This document shows, one piece after another, positions 28,744 through 38,957 of a DNA stretch of 64,000 nt. Position 1 is the first letter of the stretch. Each line of letters begins with the position of its first letter. Source of the DNA: Sphingomonadales bacterium (GTDB lineage: Bacteria; Bacteroidota; Bacteroidia; UBA7662); contig VHAX01000005.1 of the NCBI GenBank assembly GCA_016872215.1, positions 29,363 to 93,362 of the forward strand. The letters are read 5' to 3'. Position numbers and translations under genes: made by a program. Below the pieces are notes generated by a model. That model was not told the DNA's origin. It did no database searches and worked only from the letters and a program-made list of their open reading frames with translations.

Positions 28744-30891
28744 ATGCTTCGTCTGATACCCAATCTCCGTTTTCTTTTGATAGCATTCACTTGCTTCTTT
28801 TGTACATCGCCATTATTTGCCCAAATCCAGGGGCGAGGTGGACCCGACCTCTACGGTTACACCTGGCGCGATTCGTATGATTCCGTTGGTCCGCTCTACA
28901 ACTGGGTCAACATCACCTCTTCCGGAACTCAGGTATTGGGGTTGGCTGATGATAATGTAATCGGCCCCTTCGCCATCCCGAATGAGTTTCAGTACTACTG
29001 GTATTTCCCCAAATTGGTTTGGATTGGTTCGAATGGCTATATCACCTTCAACTCCGACAACATAGCATCGCCCTTTCCGATGATTCCGAATGTAGGGGGT
29101 GCCCATAATTTTATCGCAGCCCTGTTGAGTGACCTCAACTTTGCCGGCACGGGCAATCCGGGCAGCTGCTATTACTATGCTACCCCCGATACCCTCGTAT
29201 TCAGTTGGATCAACGTGCCCTTCTGGACCTCAGTTCTACCCTATTATACCGGGCAAAACTCTTTCCAGATTGTTATGAACCGGGTCGACAAAAGCATCAC
29301 GTTCAATTACAAGCGACAAATTGGGTTTACCATGAGCAATGACATTACTATAGGAATTGAAAATATCAATGGTGCCATCGGATTGCAACACAGTAAAAAT
29401 GTTTACCCCGACACCAACTACAGTGTACGCTTCTATTATCCGGATACGGTGACGTATCAGGTGACGGATGCGGGCATCGACTGGAATCAAAGTCCGTTCA
29501 ACCAGGGCATCTTCACCCTCATGCAGCGACCCTGTCCGCTCACGTCATATGTCAAAAACTACGGTAATCAACCACTCGGAAGCTTCAGTATCCGCAGTGC
29601 AGTCAGCAGCTTCAATCTCACGACCCCCCAGCGCGATACAGTTCCCATTACCTCACTACCCGTTGCAGTTGATACAGTGGTCAATTTTGACCCAATCACC
29701 CCTTTGGCCGCCGGAATATATGATATGCAGACTGATTTGGCTGGGGTCACCAACGATATGGTGGCCTTCAACAATCAAATACGCACGAAAATAGTGGCCA
29801 TCGACACCACGCAGACCGATGTACCCCTCGATTATTCCGACGGGGTTCCTGATGGTTTCGGTATTTCCTGGTCGAGTGGTAATGCGGGGATGGGTTATTA
29901 TATGGTGCCGCCCTTCTTCCCCTACCGCATTACACAATATCGACTGATCATCACAGGCGATCCAACCCTACAGGGTTGCTTCTTGAAGATCTATGCGGAT
30001 GATGGACCGAACGGGGGACCGGGCACTCTACTCGACTCCACCTGGGCCGATCCCGCATCGACCCCCTCTGGATTTTTGTCACTCGTGCCCCTCTCTACGC
30101 CGGTAACCCGAAACGCGGGTGGATTTTATGTCTTGTGGGAGATGCCCTCCGGATCCAATATTTCTTTGGCGCGTGACCTCACGCCGCCCATTTCCTGTCG
30201 CACTATGGAGGTCATACAGGGCGCGTGGGCCGGTTACCGCAGTCGGTTAACGGAGGATATGGTGCTCGGGGTCATTTCCCGTCCCTTGCGGAACATCGAT
30301 TTGGCCGTGGATCCGCCCGTTTTCCCGATTGCAGGAGATGTGGTGAATACGCCGATTCGTCCGCGCCTGCGCATCCGTGGTATTGGAACCTATCCCCACG
30401 GCACAGCCACGGTTTCCTACCGCTTTGGCAACCAGCCGGTGGTCACCGAAACCCTGCCTGCTGGTAGTCCCGTTCCGGGCGGTAGCTTTGTTTATGAATT
30501 CACCACCCCGCTCAGTTCCCCCACATCACAGGGTGCCACGCTTTGTCTTTGGGTCCGTCATACCGATGATGTCAACCGTGCCAACGACACCACCTGCATA
30601 CCCCTCAATTTTTTCTATACAGGAATTGAGGAGCAAGTCAATGGGCCATCCGTCAAGATTTGGCCGAATCCGAGCGATGGTAAGAAATTTTTCGTTGAGA
30701 CCCTGTCGATGGGTCGCGTGGATGAGATCATAGTTTTTGATGCACTGGGACGACTCCTAGCGCGTAACCCGGGAATCTTTCCTGAAGATGGCCGCTATGA
30801 GTTTGTAGTGGAAGGGTGGTCGCCCGGCCTCTACACTATCCGCGTACAGGGCGAACGGGGCATTGTCACCGCTCGCCTGGTCAATCCATAG
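28744..30891 (+). CDS. secreted protein with T9SS type A (Por) C-terminal sorting domain
   Basis: Signal MLRLIPNLRFLLIAFTCFFCTSPLFAQ; C-terminus VKIWPNPSDGKKFFVETLSMGRVDEIIVFDALGRLL...WSPGLYTIRVQGERGIVTARLVNP. Confidence 0.87.
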   Translation: MLRLIPNLRFLLIAFTCFFCTSPLFAQIQGRGGPDLYGYTWRDSYDSVGPLYNWVNITSSGTQVLGLADDNVIGPFAIPNEFQYYWYFPKLVWIGSNGYITFNSDNIASPFPMIPNVGGAHNFIAALLSDLNFAGTGNPGSCYYYATPDTLVFSWINVPFWTSVLPYYTGQNSFQIVMNRVDKSITFNYKRQIGFTMSNDITIGIENINGAIGLQHSKNVYPDTNYSVRFYYPDTVTYQVTDAGIDWNQSPFNQGIFTLMQRPCPLTSYVKNYGNQPLGSFSIRSAVSSFNLTTPQRDTVPITSLPVAVDTVVNFDPITPLAAGIYDMQTDLAGVTNDMVAFNNQIRTKIVAIDTTQTDVPLDYSDGVPDGFGISWSSGNAGMGYYMVPPFFPYRITQYRLIITGDPTLQGCFLKIYADDGPNGGPGTLLDSTWADPASTPSGFLSLVPLSTPVTRNAGGFYVLWEMPSGSNISLARDLTPPISCRTMEVIQGAWAGYRSRLTEDMVLGVISRPLRNIDLAVDPPVFPIAGDVVNTPIRPRLRIRGIGTYPHGTATVSYRFGNQPVVTETLPAGSPVPGGSFVYEFTTPLSSPTSQGATLCLWVRHTDDVNRANDTTCIPLNFFYTGIEEQVNGPSVKIWPNPSDGKKFFVETLSMGRVDEIIVFDALGRLLARNPGIFPEDGRYEFVVEGWSPGLYTIRVQGERGIVTARLVNP

Positions 30892-30950
30892 CGTTACAAT
30901 TGCGTTCAATACCCGAGAGGTTCATTGCACGAACCAACCGGGACATATCG

Positions 30951-33899
30951 TTATTTCAGTCCACCACCCCATGGGCCCCGCGTCGGAGGTTCGGGGCGCT
31001 GACCAAAATGACGAAGGTTATAGGTGAAGGTGAACATATGAAAGCGCTGAAGTAGTCGCGTCTCTACATCCTCTACATAGGTTTCGGTGGCATTTCGGGT
31101 GATGCTGCTGTTTTGTCCTAGCAAATCGAAAACAGACCACCGCAATTCACCTCTGCGGTCTTTGAGGAATCTGTATCCCGCGCCCACATTCCAAAGCCAG
31201 ATTTGCTGGTTAAAATCCGTTCCTAAACCTGAAAATGAATTCACCATCAAATCGGAACTCAGTATGAGAGCGGGTACGGGAATGTAATTGAAGCGAAATG
31301 TGCCCGAATGGGTAAAGAAATCACTGTTTTGGTTGGGCAGCAGACTATAGCGAACCCGGTTGTAGTTGATTGTGTATCCCACGGAAAAATCCAGTTCTCG
31401 GCTGATGTTTGAATTAAGGCTAAAACCTGAATTATAATTGGTGTTGAGCGCGCGGTTCTCTACCCCATTAACCAGACTAGGCGTAATACCCGTTGTAGTA
31501 CCTGCATTTATATTCAGATTTGATTTGAGAGACTTCACCGGGCGACTATAATTGAGGAATACACGGAAGTTGCGGCCACCATCTCGATTCACGGGTTGAA
31601 TGAGCTGGGCACCCCGACCCAGAACTATGGGTAATCTGTTCTGATTGTCGAGGATGGTGTCTCTCAGAGCGAGGGTGGTGCTGTTCACGATCTGGTCAGT
31701 GAACACATTGAGCATGGCAAACAAAAAGTAGGAAACCCCCTGGACAGGTTTTGCCTCCCGGATTCGTCCGCCAATTGTGTGGCTCACGGTTTGCCGCAAA
31801 TCGGGGTTGCCGCGGCGCAACTGCAGGGGGTTTGAAACATCCACCAGGTTTTGGAGTTGACTCAGTGAAGGGAATTGGGCATTCGTACGATAGAAAAAGC
31901 GCAAATTCGCCGTTTTGGTAATGTTGTAACGAATCATGGCCGACGGCAGCCAGTTGTAGAAGGCAACCGGAATATCCTGATTGAAAGGATAGGTTTGCCT
32001 ACTCCGCATATCGGCCATCTGGTAACGGGCTCCGAAGGTCCATTCCAAACGCTCTACATTGTAGCGGTAGCGCAGTGTACCCCCATGGACCACCACCCGA
32101 TTATCGAACTCATTCGATAACACGCTGTCGCGGTTCTGATACTGACCGGTCAATACATCTTTTCTATCGGCCCACTGAAAGGCGTTCGATTCCGTAATTC
32201 TTGGGGCATAACTCATTTCAATCAGTCCATTTTTCCCTACAGGCTCTGTGTAGGCCAAATCCAGGTCAATCCGATTCTGACCATTACCGATATCCGTAAA
32301 CCGGTCAATGAGCGAGTCAGAATAGCCAAATGCCATCCAAATCCGATTTTTGCTTTCAAAGCCCCGAACGGCGTCTTGTTGCGACAAATCCCCGTTTAAT
32401 GTAAACGAGAATGTTCGCCCACGCACAGGGAATTTGTAACGCCACACCAATTCACCATTCAACCCGAGGTTGTAGCTGGTGTCGAGCTGCTTCACATCCG
32501 TGCGGCTAATGCTGTCGACTGGAGCTCCAATGGCTCCAGCCCCCAGGTTAAGGCCTGAAAAATCTTGTGTGTTGCGGCGTCGGCTTGCGTTGAAGCGTGG
32601 ACTAATTACAATGGAGTTGGACGTATCGGGATTGTACTCTATGCGCATCGACAAGCGGTGACTGAGCGTTGCCGAATTGTTCTGGCCTTTTTCCTGATAT
32701 TGTTGTTGAATGCCGTCTTGCACAAAAAAATTGCGGGCAAGCCGGGTGTCCTGATTATTGAGCCCGTCGCTGAAAAAGTAACTTGCACTCATTTTTCCTT
32801 TCTTTTCCCAATTGTCGCTGAAATTGACACCAAAAGAGCGAGTCTCACTGATCCCTCCCTGCTGGCTGCTCTGAAAATTAGCGGCAGCACCGCCTCCACC
32901 CCCCATCATACCCCGGCCAAATCCGCCTGGCATCGCATTACCAATCATAGTTCTCCATGGCATAGGGTCGGGCTCTGAAAGCGAACTCAAATCCTGAGAC
33001 GAGAAATTCTGCTGGTTGATGTTGTTGGCCAATCCCAGCAGAGTCACCCTCTTCTTGCCCTTGAACAGGTTCACGCTGTAACCCGACATATAGCGGCGCG
33101 ATGGTTCAATCGGACCTGAATCGGTACCCACTCCGGCATACGTTTTTCCGAATCGGCTATTGTCGAGCCCCGTTTTGGTGATGATGTTTAGGGTTTTCTC
33201 TGTGTTGCCGTCGTTAATTCCGGTGAACTGAGCACGGTCGCTCATCCGATCAATTATCTGGATTCGGTCGACCACATCTGCCGGTAGACTGCGGAGCGCG
33301 GCCGTTGCATCATTGCCCATAAATTCCTGTCCGTCGAGCATAACCCGTTTCACTTGTTCACCTTGCGCCTGTATCTGACCATTTTCAATTGTGATACCGG
33401 GCATTTTTCGTACGAGTTGCTCTGCATCAGCATATTCCGCTACTTTGTAGGAATCCGCCCGAATATCGGTGGTATCGCCTTTTTGCTCCACGGGTGCGGC
33501 CCACTCATTCACCGTAATTTCCGATAGCTGCCCGATTTGCCGGGGTAAACGCAGATTCCCTAATGATAACTCAGAATCCTTCCATTGCGACTGCGTGATG
33601 CTACGCAATATGGGACGGTAGCCCACAAAGCTGATTCGGATTTCCACAATTTGTTTGCCACTTATCGTAATTTCAAAACGTCCGTCATTATCCGTGCTGG
33701 TGCCTTGAATGGGGGTCGTGGGATCTTCGGGGTTCCGAAATGAAACATTCACGCCCATAAGAGGGGTGCTGTCTGTCGAATCGATAACCCGTCCGGACAA
33801 CCTTCGTCCTTGTGCGAATGCATCGGACGTGAATTGAGCTATTAAAAGAAAAAGAACGACCGGGAAGAATTGGGGCGTAAAGAGAGAAAAAATGCGCAT
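30951..33899 (-). CDS. outer-membrane beta-barrel protein with N-terminal carboxypeptidase-regulatory-like domain (TonB-receptor-like)
   Basis: GRVIDSTDSTPLMGVNVSFRNPEDPTTPIQGTSTDNDGRFEI; plug-like YADAEQLVRKMPGITIENGQIQAQGEQVKRVMLDGQEFMGND; long beta-barrel. Confidence 0.88.
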   Translation of the reverse strand: MRIFSLFTPQFFPVVLFLLIAQFTSDAFAQGRRLSGRVIDSTDSTPLMGVNVSFRNPEDPTTPIQGTSTDNDGRFEITISGKQIVEIRISFVGYRPILRSITQSQWKDSELSLGNLRLPRQIGQLSEITVNEWAAPVEQKGDTTDIRADSYKVAEYADAEQLVRKMPGITIENGQIQAQGEQVKRVMLDGQEFMGNDATAALRSLPADVVDRIQIIDRMSDRAQFTGINDGNTEKTLNIITKTGLDNSRFGKTYAGVGTDSGPIEPSRRYMSGYSVNLFKGKKRVTLLGLANNINQQNFSSQDLSSLSEPDPMPWRTMIGNAMPGGFGRGMMGGGGGAAANFQSSQQGGISETRSFGVNFSDNWEKKGKMSASYFFSDGLNNQDTRLARNFFVQDGIQQQYQEKGQNNSATLSHRLSMRIEYNPDTSNSIVISPRFNASRRRNTQDFSGLNLGAGAIGAPVDSISRTDVKQLDTSYNLGLNGELVWRYKFPVRGRTFSFTLNGDLSQQDAVRGFESKNRIWMAFGYSDSLIDRFTDIGNGQNRIDLDLAYTEPVGKNGLIEMSYAPRITESNAFQWADRKDVLTGQYQNRDSVLSNEFDNRVVVHGGTLRYRYNVERLEWTFGARYQMADMRSRQTYPFNQDIPVAFYNWLPSAMIRYNITKTANLRFFYRTNAQFPSLSQLQNLVDVSNPLQLRRGNPDLRQTVSHTIGGRIREAKPVQGVSYFLFAMLNVFTDQIVNSTTLALRDTILDNQNRLPIVLGRGAQLIQPVNRDGGRNFRVFLNYSRPVKSLKSNLNINAGTTTGITPSLVNGVENRALNTNYNSGFSLNSNISRELDFSVGYTINYNRVRYSLLPNQNSDFFTHSGTFRFNYIPVPALILSSDLMVNSFSGLGTDFNQQIWLWNVGAGYRFLKDRRGELRWSVFDLLGQNSSITRNATETYVEDVETRLLQRFHMFTFTYNLRHFGQRPEPPTRGPWGGGLK

Positions 33900-33964
33900 A
33901 AGTTATTATAAGATGCCGCAAAGATGATAAAAGTTTAAACATATAAATGCAAGAAAAGGCTGCG

Positions 33965-33972
33965 TAATTTTG
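33965..33972 (+). promoter_or_regulatory. -7 element TAATTTTG upstream of the thioesterase-like gene
   Basis: TAnnTTTG match 32 nt upstream of ATG 34005. Confidence 0.45.
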
Positions 33973-34004
33973 CAGGCATATTCCGATGCACCCCTTTTGC
34001 ATTT

Positions 34005-34508
34005 ATGTCTACCCACCTCCATCCACACCCCCTTGTCCTAAAAAATTGGCAAATTCTGTGGATGATGCGTTTGTTTCCCCCACTCCTGTTTAACCGAATC
34101 CGCACAGAGTATTTGTCGCCCGACCTCATGCATTGCCGGGTGCGCATCGCCCATTCTTTTATGAACCGAAACCTTCAGGGTTCGGTGTTTGGAGGCACGC
34201 TATTCAGCGCTCTTGATCCGTTTTTACCCGTGATGATGTGGCAAATTTTTGCTCGGAGGGGACAAAAACTTGAGGTCTGGCTGAAGAAAGCGGAGATTGA
34301 CTACCTGAAACCCTCGTCCACCAAGATGTACATAGACTTTCGCCTAAGGGAAATCGATCTTCAAGAGGCCGGGCAATCTCTCGCCGAAAAAGGCAAATTC
34401 GAAAAATGGCTCCCCGCCGAAGCGATCGATCAAAACGATGTGGTCTGCGTGCAGGCCCGGCTATTGGTGTATCTGCGAACCTACAAAGGCCATTCGGCTA
34501 ATTTCTGA
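34005..34508 (+). CDS. DUF4442-like / acyl-CoA thioesterase-like hot-dog protein
   Basis: HCRVRIAHSFMNRNLQGSVFGGTLFSALDPFLPVMMWQIFARRGQKLEVWLKKAEIDYLKPSSTKMYIDFRL. Confidence 0.65.
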   Translation: MSTHLHPHPLVLKNWQILWMMRLFPPLLFNRIRTEYLSPDLMHCRVRIAHSFMNRNLQGSVFGGTLFSALDPFLPVMMWQIFARRGQKLEVWLKKAEIDYLKPSSTKMYIDFRLREIDLQEAGQSLAEKGKFEKWLPAEAIDQNDVVCVQARLLVYLRTYKGHSANF

Positions 34509-34687
34509 ATACATGATTAAAGAGACGTACAATGAAGCTATACAATATATAAATTTATTATTAATCTGTTAATCACCATAATTTACTATGATAAATCAGA
34601 CTCCACGGTCTGTCTATTTGATAAGTTCGCACAACCTCTTGATTAGATCAGTTATCTCATTCAACTCATAAAACATTACATCGCAAC

Positions 34688-35938
34688 ATGAAGCCATCCA
34701 CAGAACTGATCGACGGGCATTACCTTCCCTCTAATTCGCGCAATGCGGTCAAAATGCCCCTGTACCTGAGTTCAAATTATGTGTTCAATAGTGCACAGGA
34801 GGCGAAGGAGCTGTTCCAACAGAAAGGGGTGCAGTCCGAAGAAAACGATAACGACCATGAAAAGCCAGCGGGCATGATCTACAGCCGTCTTGAGCATCCC
34901 AATCTGATACTCGCCGAATCCCGCCTGGCTGCATATGAGGGGGCCGACGCTGCTTTGTTTTTCGAAAGTGGAATGGCGGCCATCAGTACCTTGTTTATGG
35001 GTATGCTCGCACCGGGCGACACTGTTCTCCATACCTCACCCCTTTATGGGGGAACCGACCAACTATTGAGGGGATTGTTGCAACGGTGGGGGGTGCATCT
35101 GATGGAATATGCACCACATGAGTCGATGGAAGAGATCATCGCCCGAATAGAGGGCATGAAAAACACCCCTTCCATCCGTATGATCTACGTAGAAACACCC
35201 GCCAATCCCACCCTGCAAACAGTCGATTTCGGGCAGGTAATGGAATTGAAAGCAAGAATCGGACGTTTGACGAGCCGATTGCCGGTGACCTCATGCGACA
35301 ACACCCTACTGGGGCCTGTATTTCAAAAGCCACTCCAGCACGGCATTGATATTGGAATTTATTCGGCCACCAAATTTTTGGGCGGTCACAGCGATCTCAT
35401 CGCCGGAGCTTTGGTCTGCAGCCGCGATACAGCCAACTTGCTACGGGGCGTTCGCAGTCAAATGGGCGGCACGGCGAGTCCGCATACCTCCTGGCTCATC
35501 ACCCGAAGCATGGAAACGCTGGAACTGCGCATGGAAGCATCACAACGCAACGCCGTTCAAATTGTAGAATTTCTAAAAGGGCAACCCCAGGTGCAACAGC
35601 TTTTTTATCCGGGACTACTTCCGGCAGATCATCCCCATCACGGACAGGCTAGCGGCAATGGTTCCTTGTTGTCGTTTGAGTTGAGGGGTGGACAGACAGC
35701 AGCATTTCGATTTTTGGATTCTCTGGGATTGATCCGGCATGCGGTGAGTTTAGGGGGCACAGAGAGCATGGCGTGCCATTCAGCCACTACGACCCACAGC
35801 AACGTTCCGGCCGAAATTCGACAGATTTATGGGGTGAGCGACGGACTCATTCGCTTATCGGTAGGAATCGAACATGTGGAGGATCTCATCGCCGATTTGC
35901 GTCAGGCGCTTAAAGCAGCCAATACTGGGGCACATTAA
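34688..35938 (+). CDS. Cys/Met metabolism PLP-dependent enzyme (cystathionine gamma-synthase / methionine gamma-lyase family)
   Basis: YSRLEHPNLILAESRLAAYEGADAALFFESGMAAIST, YVETPANPTLQTVD, YSATKFLGGHSDLIAGALV, LGGTESMACHSATTTHSNVP. Confidence 0.9.
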   Translation: MKPSTELIDGHYLPSNSRNAVKMPLYLSSNYVFNSAQEAKELFQQKGVQSEENDNDHEKPAGMIYSRLEHPNLILAESRLAAYEGADAALFFESGMAAISTLFMGMLAPGDTVLHTSPLYGGTDQLLRGLLQRWGVHLMEYAPHESMEEIIARIEGMKNTPSIRMIYVETPANPTLQTVDFGQVMELKARIGRLTSRLPVTSCDNTLLGPVFQKPLQHGIDIGIYSATKFLGGHSDLIAGALVCSRDTANLLRGVRSQMGGTASPHTSWLITRSMETLELRMEASQRNAVQIVEFLKGQPQVQQLFYPGLLPADHPHHGQASGNGSLLSFELRGGQTAAFRFLDSLGLIRHAVSLGGTESMACHSATTTHSNVPAEIRQIYGVSDGLIRLSVGIEHVEDLIADLRQALKAANTGAH

Positions 35939-36053
35939 TTAATTCAATAATTCTGCTTCCTTATTTGATTAAATTTATTAATCTGATGCAACAGATGAGA
36001 CTTGTCGACGCAGATAGAATGCTGTCTCATTGAATCGAAATAGCTAATTTCAT

Positions 36054-37253
36054 TTAGAGGCGAACGAGAACTGCGCCGAAAAGCACATCGCCACCTTCTG
36101 CGGATGCCTGTTCGTAGCCCAACTCGCGACATTGCCACCCGTAAGCGGTACACAGACGCTCCACAACCCTTTCGTTTTCGTCGGCATAGAGCGAGCAGGT
36201 AAGGTAGATGAGTCGCCCCCCTTCGCAAACATACGGGAGAAGATTGCCAGCCAAACGAAACTGACGATCGGCAAAATCGGCCAACCGATGGTTGTCGAAC
36301 CGGGATAGCCAGTCGGGTGTGGCCAACCAGGTTCCTGAACCCGAACAGGGGACATCGGCCAAAACCGCATCAAAATGGCGGGGAAAGCTGCCTGCCTGCT
36401 CAAGAGGGTCACGCTGATCGAGATTCACACAATACCGGCTATAGGATCGAATGCCGGCCCTGCTGAATCGTTCGTGCAACTGATGCAATGTGGTTTGACG
36501 CTCATCAGTTGCAAATAGACGTACACCCGGCTCACGGTCATGCAACAATAAACTTTTGCCGCCTGAGCCGGCAAAAGCATCCCACCAGCTCTCCCCTGCT
36601 ATCGGATTCATAAATCGAAAGGTGCGCTGAGAGGCTAGATCCTGCACTTCGAAGGAGCCGTTCATATAATTCGCCAAAATATCGAGGGGCCGACCCGGCT
36701 CCACCCAGCGGGCGTTTGGTGTCGGATCGGACTTTCCCCATACCCATCCCTTGGCTGTCCATTCATTCTCCACCTCTCCTTCCCTACCCGAGCGCACACG
36801 CACCCAGGTTCTGGGCGCCATCAGGAATCCATTCAGCAGTTCATGAGTATCCACATGAGGTGAGATTCGATCTTGGGCCGGAAACCAATCAGCCTCTCGA
36901 AACAAATGGCCTGACTGAGCCCAAGATCTACAAACAGCCAGAGCATCCATGTCCATTCCAGGCAAGGCAGGCATGTGCCATCCACTGCGGGTTGAGCCGT
37001 ACCTAACAAACTCTGAATCCACTCCTGCCGTGAACACCTGTCCCATGCCGATTTGCTGTTCCACTGTCGCTTCAGGAAAAAGCCGGGCCATGCGCACTGC
37101 GCCGTAAACCAGGGAACGTAATTCGCGGCGGTCGCGGCTGCCCATGGCTGGGAAACCCTTCATATAGGTTTTCAGCCAGCTGTTCAACTCCTCACGATAG
37201 CGGTAGGTACCCAAGGCTGCCACCGCCTGCTTCATACGCACCTCAGCAATCAC
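36054..37253 (-). CDS. RsmB/NOP-family RNA m5C methyltransferase
   Basis: DAFAGSGGKSLLLHDREPGVRLFATDER, FDAVLADVPCSGSGTWLATPDWLSRF, LIYLTCSLYADENERVVERL. Confidence 0.88.
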   Translation of the reverse strand: MIAEVRMKQAVAALGTYRYREELNSWLKTYMKGFPAMGSRDRRELRSLVYGAVRMARLFPEATVEQQIGMGQVFTAGVDSEFVRYGSTRSGWHMPALPGMDMDALAVCRSWAQSGHLFREADWFPAQDRISPHVDTHELLNGFLMAPRTWVRVRSGREGEVENEWTAKGWVWGKSDPTPNARWVEPGRPLDILANYMNGSFEVQDLASQRTFRFMNPIAGESWWDAFAGSGGKSLLLHDREPGVRLFATDERQTTLHQLHERFSRAGIRSYSRYCVNLDQRDPLEQAGSFPRHFDAVLADVPCSGSGTWLATPDWLSRFDNHRLADFADRQFRLAGNLLPYVCEGGRLIYLTCSLYADENERVVERLCTAYGWQCRELGYEQASAEGGDVLFGAVLVRL

Positions 37254-37351
37254 AACTACGCCTATTTATAATTCCTCTATACCGTAAAGCATTCGGTTCT
37301 GGCTTTCGGGCATGAATCGCAAAGACCATGGAAATAAATTTTGAAAACGGG

Positions 37352-38875
37352 TTATTCCCATTCTATGGTGGCTGGTGGCTTGGAGCTGATGTCATATACC
37401 ACCCGATTTATCCCCTTGACCTGGTTGATGATGTCGTTCGAAATTTGCGCCAGCAAATCATATGGCAGATGGACCCAATCGGCCGTCATACCATCCACGC
37501 TGTGCACAGCCCTCAGGGCCACCACTTCTTCGTAGGTACGCTCATCGCCCATCACCCCCACGCTCCGCACTGGCAGCAGAATTGCTCCAGCCTGCCAAAT
37601 GCGGTCATACCAGCCCGAATCTTTCAGGTGCTGAATGTATAGTGCGTCGGCTTCCTGCAAAAGGGCTACGCGATGGGCATCGACAATACCCAGAATCCGG
37701 ATGCCGAGGCCCGGACCGGGGAATGGGTGTCGACCCAAGAACATCGGGCTGATGCCCAGGGCGGCTCCCACATGGCGAACCTCATCCTTGAACAGGGTTC
37801 TGAGTGGCTCCAACAGGGAGAGTTTCATGTATTCCGGCAGACCCCCCACATTGTGGTGCGATTTAATCGTAGCTGAGGGCCCCATGACCGACACCGACTC
37901 GATCACATCGGGGTATATCGTTCCTTGTCCGAGCCATTGTATGTTGGTGAGTCGATGTGCCTCGCGATCAAACAACTCAATGAAGGTGCGGCCTATAGCC
38001 TTGCGTTTGGCCTCCGGCTCAGATAGTCCATCGAGTGCCTGGTAGAATTCTTCGCGGGCATCTACCCCTGCCATGTTCAAATCCAACTGCCGGTAGTCGT
38101 GGAGTACCTGATCGAACTCGCCCTTGCGCAGCAATCCGTTGTCAAAGAAGATTCCGCGGAGGCGATGCCCAATGGCTCGATGAATCAGCATAGCCGCCAC
38201 AGTGCTGTCGACCCCGCCGCTGAGTCCCATCACCACCTGTCCATCGCCGACCTGTTCCCGGATCGCCGCCACGCTTTGCTCAATGAAATGCTCTGCCGTC
38301 CAGTCCTGCCGGCATGCGCAGATGTCAACAACAAAATTCTTGAGAAGTAGCGCCCCATGCTGTGAGTGCGTAACCTCAGGATGAAACTGTATGCCATACA
38401 GGGGGTATTCGCCAACCTGATAGGCAGCGTTGTCGACCGTTTCGGTGCTTCCCAGCAAACGCACGTCTGCTGGCAGGGCGGCGATCGTGTCGCCGTGCGA
38501 CATCCATACTTCGCTATCCGGGGTAAATCCGGCGAAAAGTCGGTTCTCAGATCGAATCGACAAACGGGCGCGCCCATACTCGCGGATGGTGGCGGGCAGG
38601 AGTTCTCCCCCGGTTTGTTGAGCGAGCAATTGGGCACCGTAACAAATCGCAAGTAGCGGTCGGCCGGCCGATAGGGAGCGGATGTCGGGACGGGGAGCGC
38701 CTTCCTGGCTGGTGCTGTAGGGGCTCCCCGACAAGATAATCCCCTTGATTTCCGGATCATCATCAATTGGGCGATTCCAGGGCTGTATTTCGCAATAAAC
38801 CTGCAATTCCCGAACTCGCCGGGCGATCAGCTGCGTGTATTGAGATCCGAAATCGAGAATGATGATTTTGTCCAT
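37352..38875 (-). CDS. guaA: GMP synthase (glutamine-hydrolysing)
   Basis: [85 protein letters not shown]. Confidence 0.97.
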   Translation of the reverse strand: MDKIIILDFGSQYTQLIARRVRELQVYCEIQPWNRPIDDDPEIKGIILSGSPYSTSQEGAPRPDIRSLSAGRPLLAICYGAQLLAQQTGGELLPATIREYGRARLSIRSENRLFAGFTPDSEVWMSHGDTIAALPADVRLLGSTETVDNAAYQVGEYPLYGIQFHPEVTHSQHGALLLKNFVVDICACRQDWTAEHFIEQSVAAIREQVGDGQVVMGLSGGVDSTVAAMLIHRAIGHRLRGIFFDNGLLRKGEFDQVLHDYRQLDLNMAGVDAREEFYQALDGLSEPEAKRKAIGRTFIELFDREAHRLTNIQWLGQGTIYPDVIESVSVMGPSATIKSHHNVGGLPEYMKLSLLEPLRTLFKDEVRHVGAALGISPMFLGRHPFPGPGLGIRILGIVDAHRVALLQEADALYIQHLKDSGWYDRIWQAGAILLPVRSVGVMGDERTYEEVVALRAVHSVDGMTADWVHLPYDLLAQISNDIINQVKGINRVVYDISSKPPATIEWE

Positions 38876-38957
38876 TGATACATTTGTTATGGCTACGTAT
38901 TCCACATGGTCGAATTAACCACGGTTTTTTCTATTTAGGTTGATGCAATAGAAGGAT

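Noticed and set aside
34509-34687. Possible SAM riboswitch upstream of the Cys/Met PLP enzyme
   Set aside because: Only a short cagac-tccacg-gtctg hairpin (34597-34612); none of the conserved SAM riboswitch core motifs are visible.
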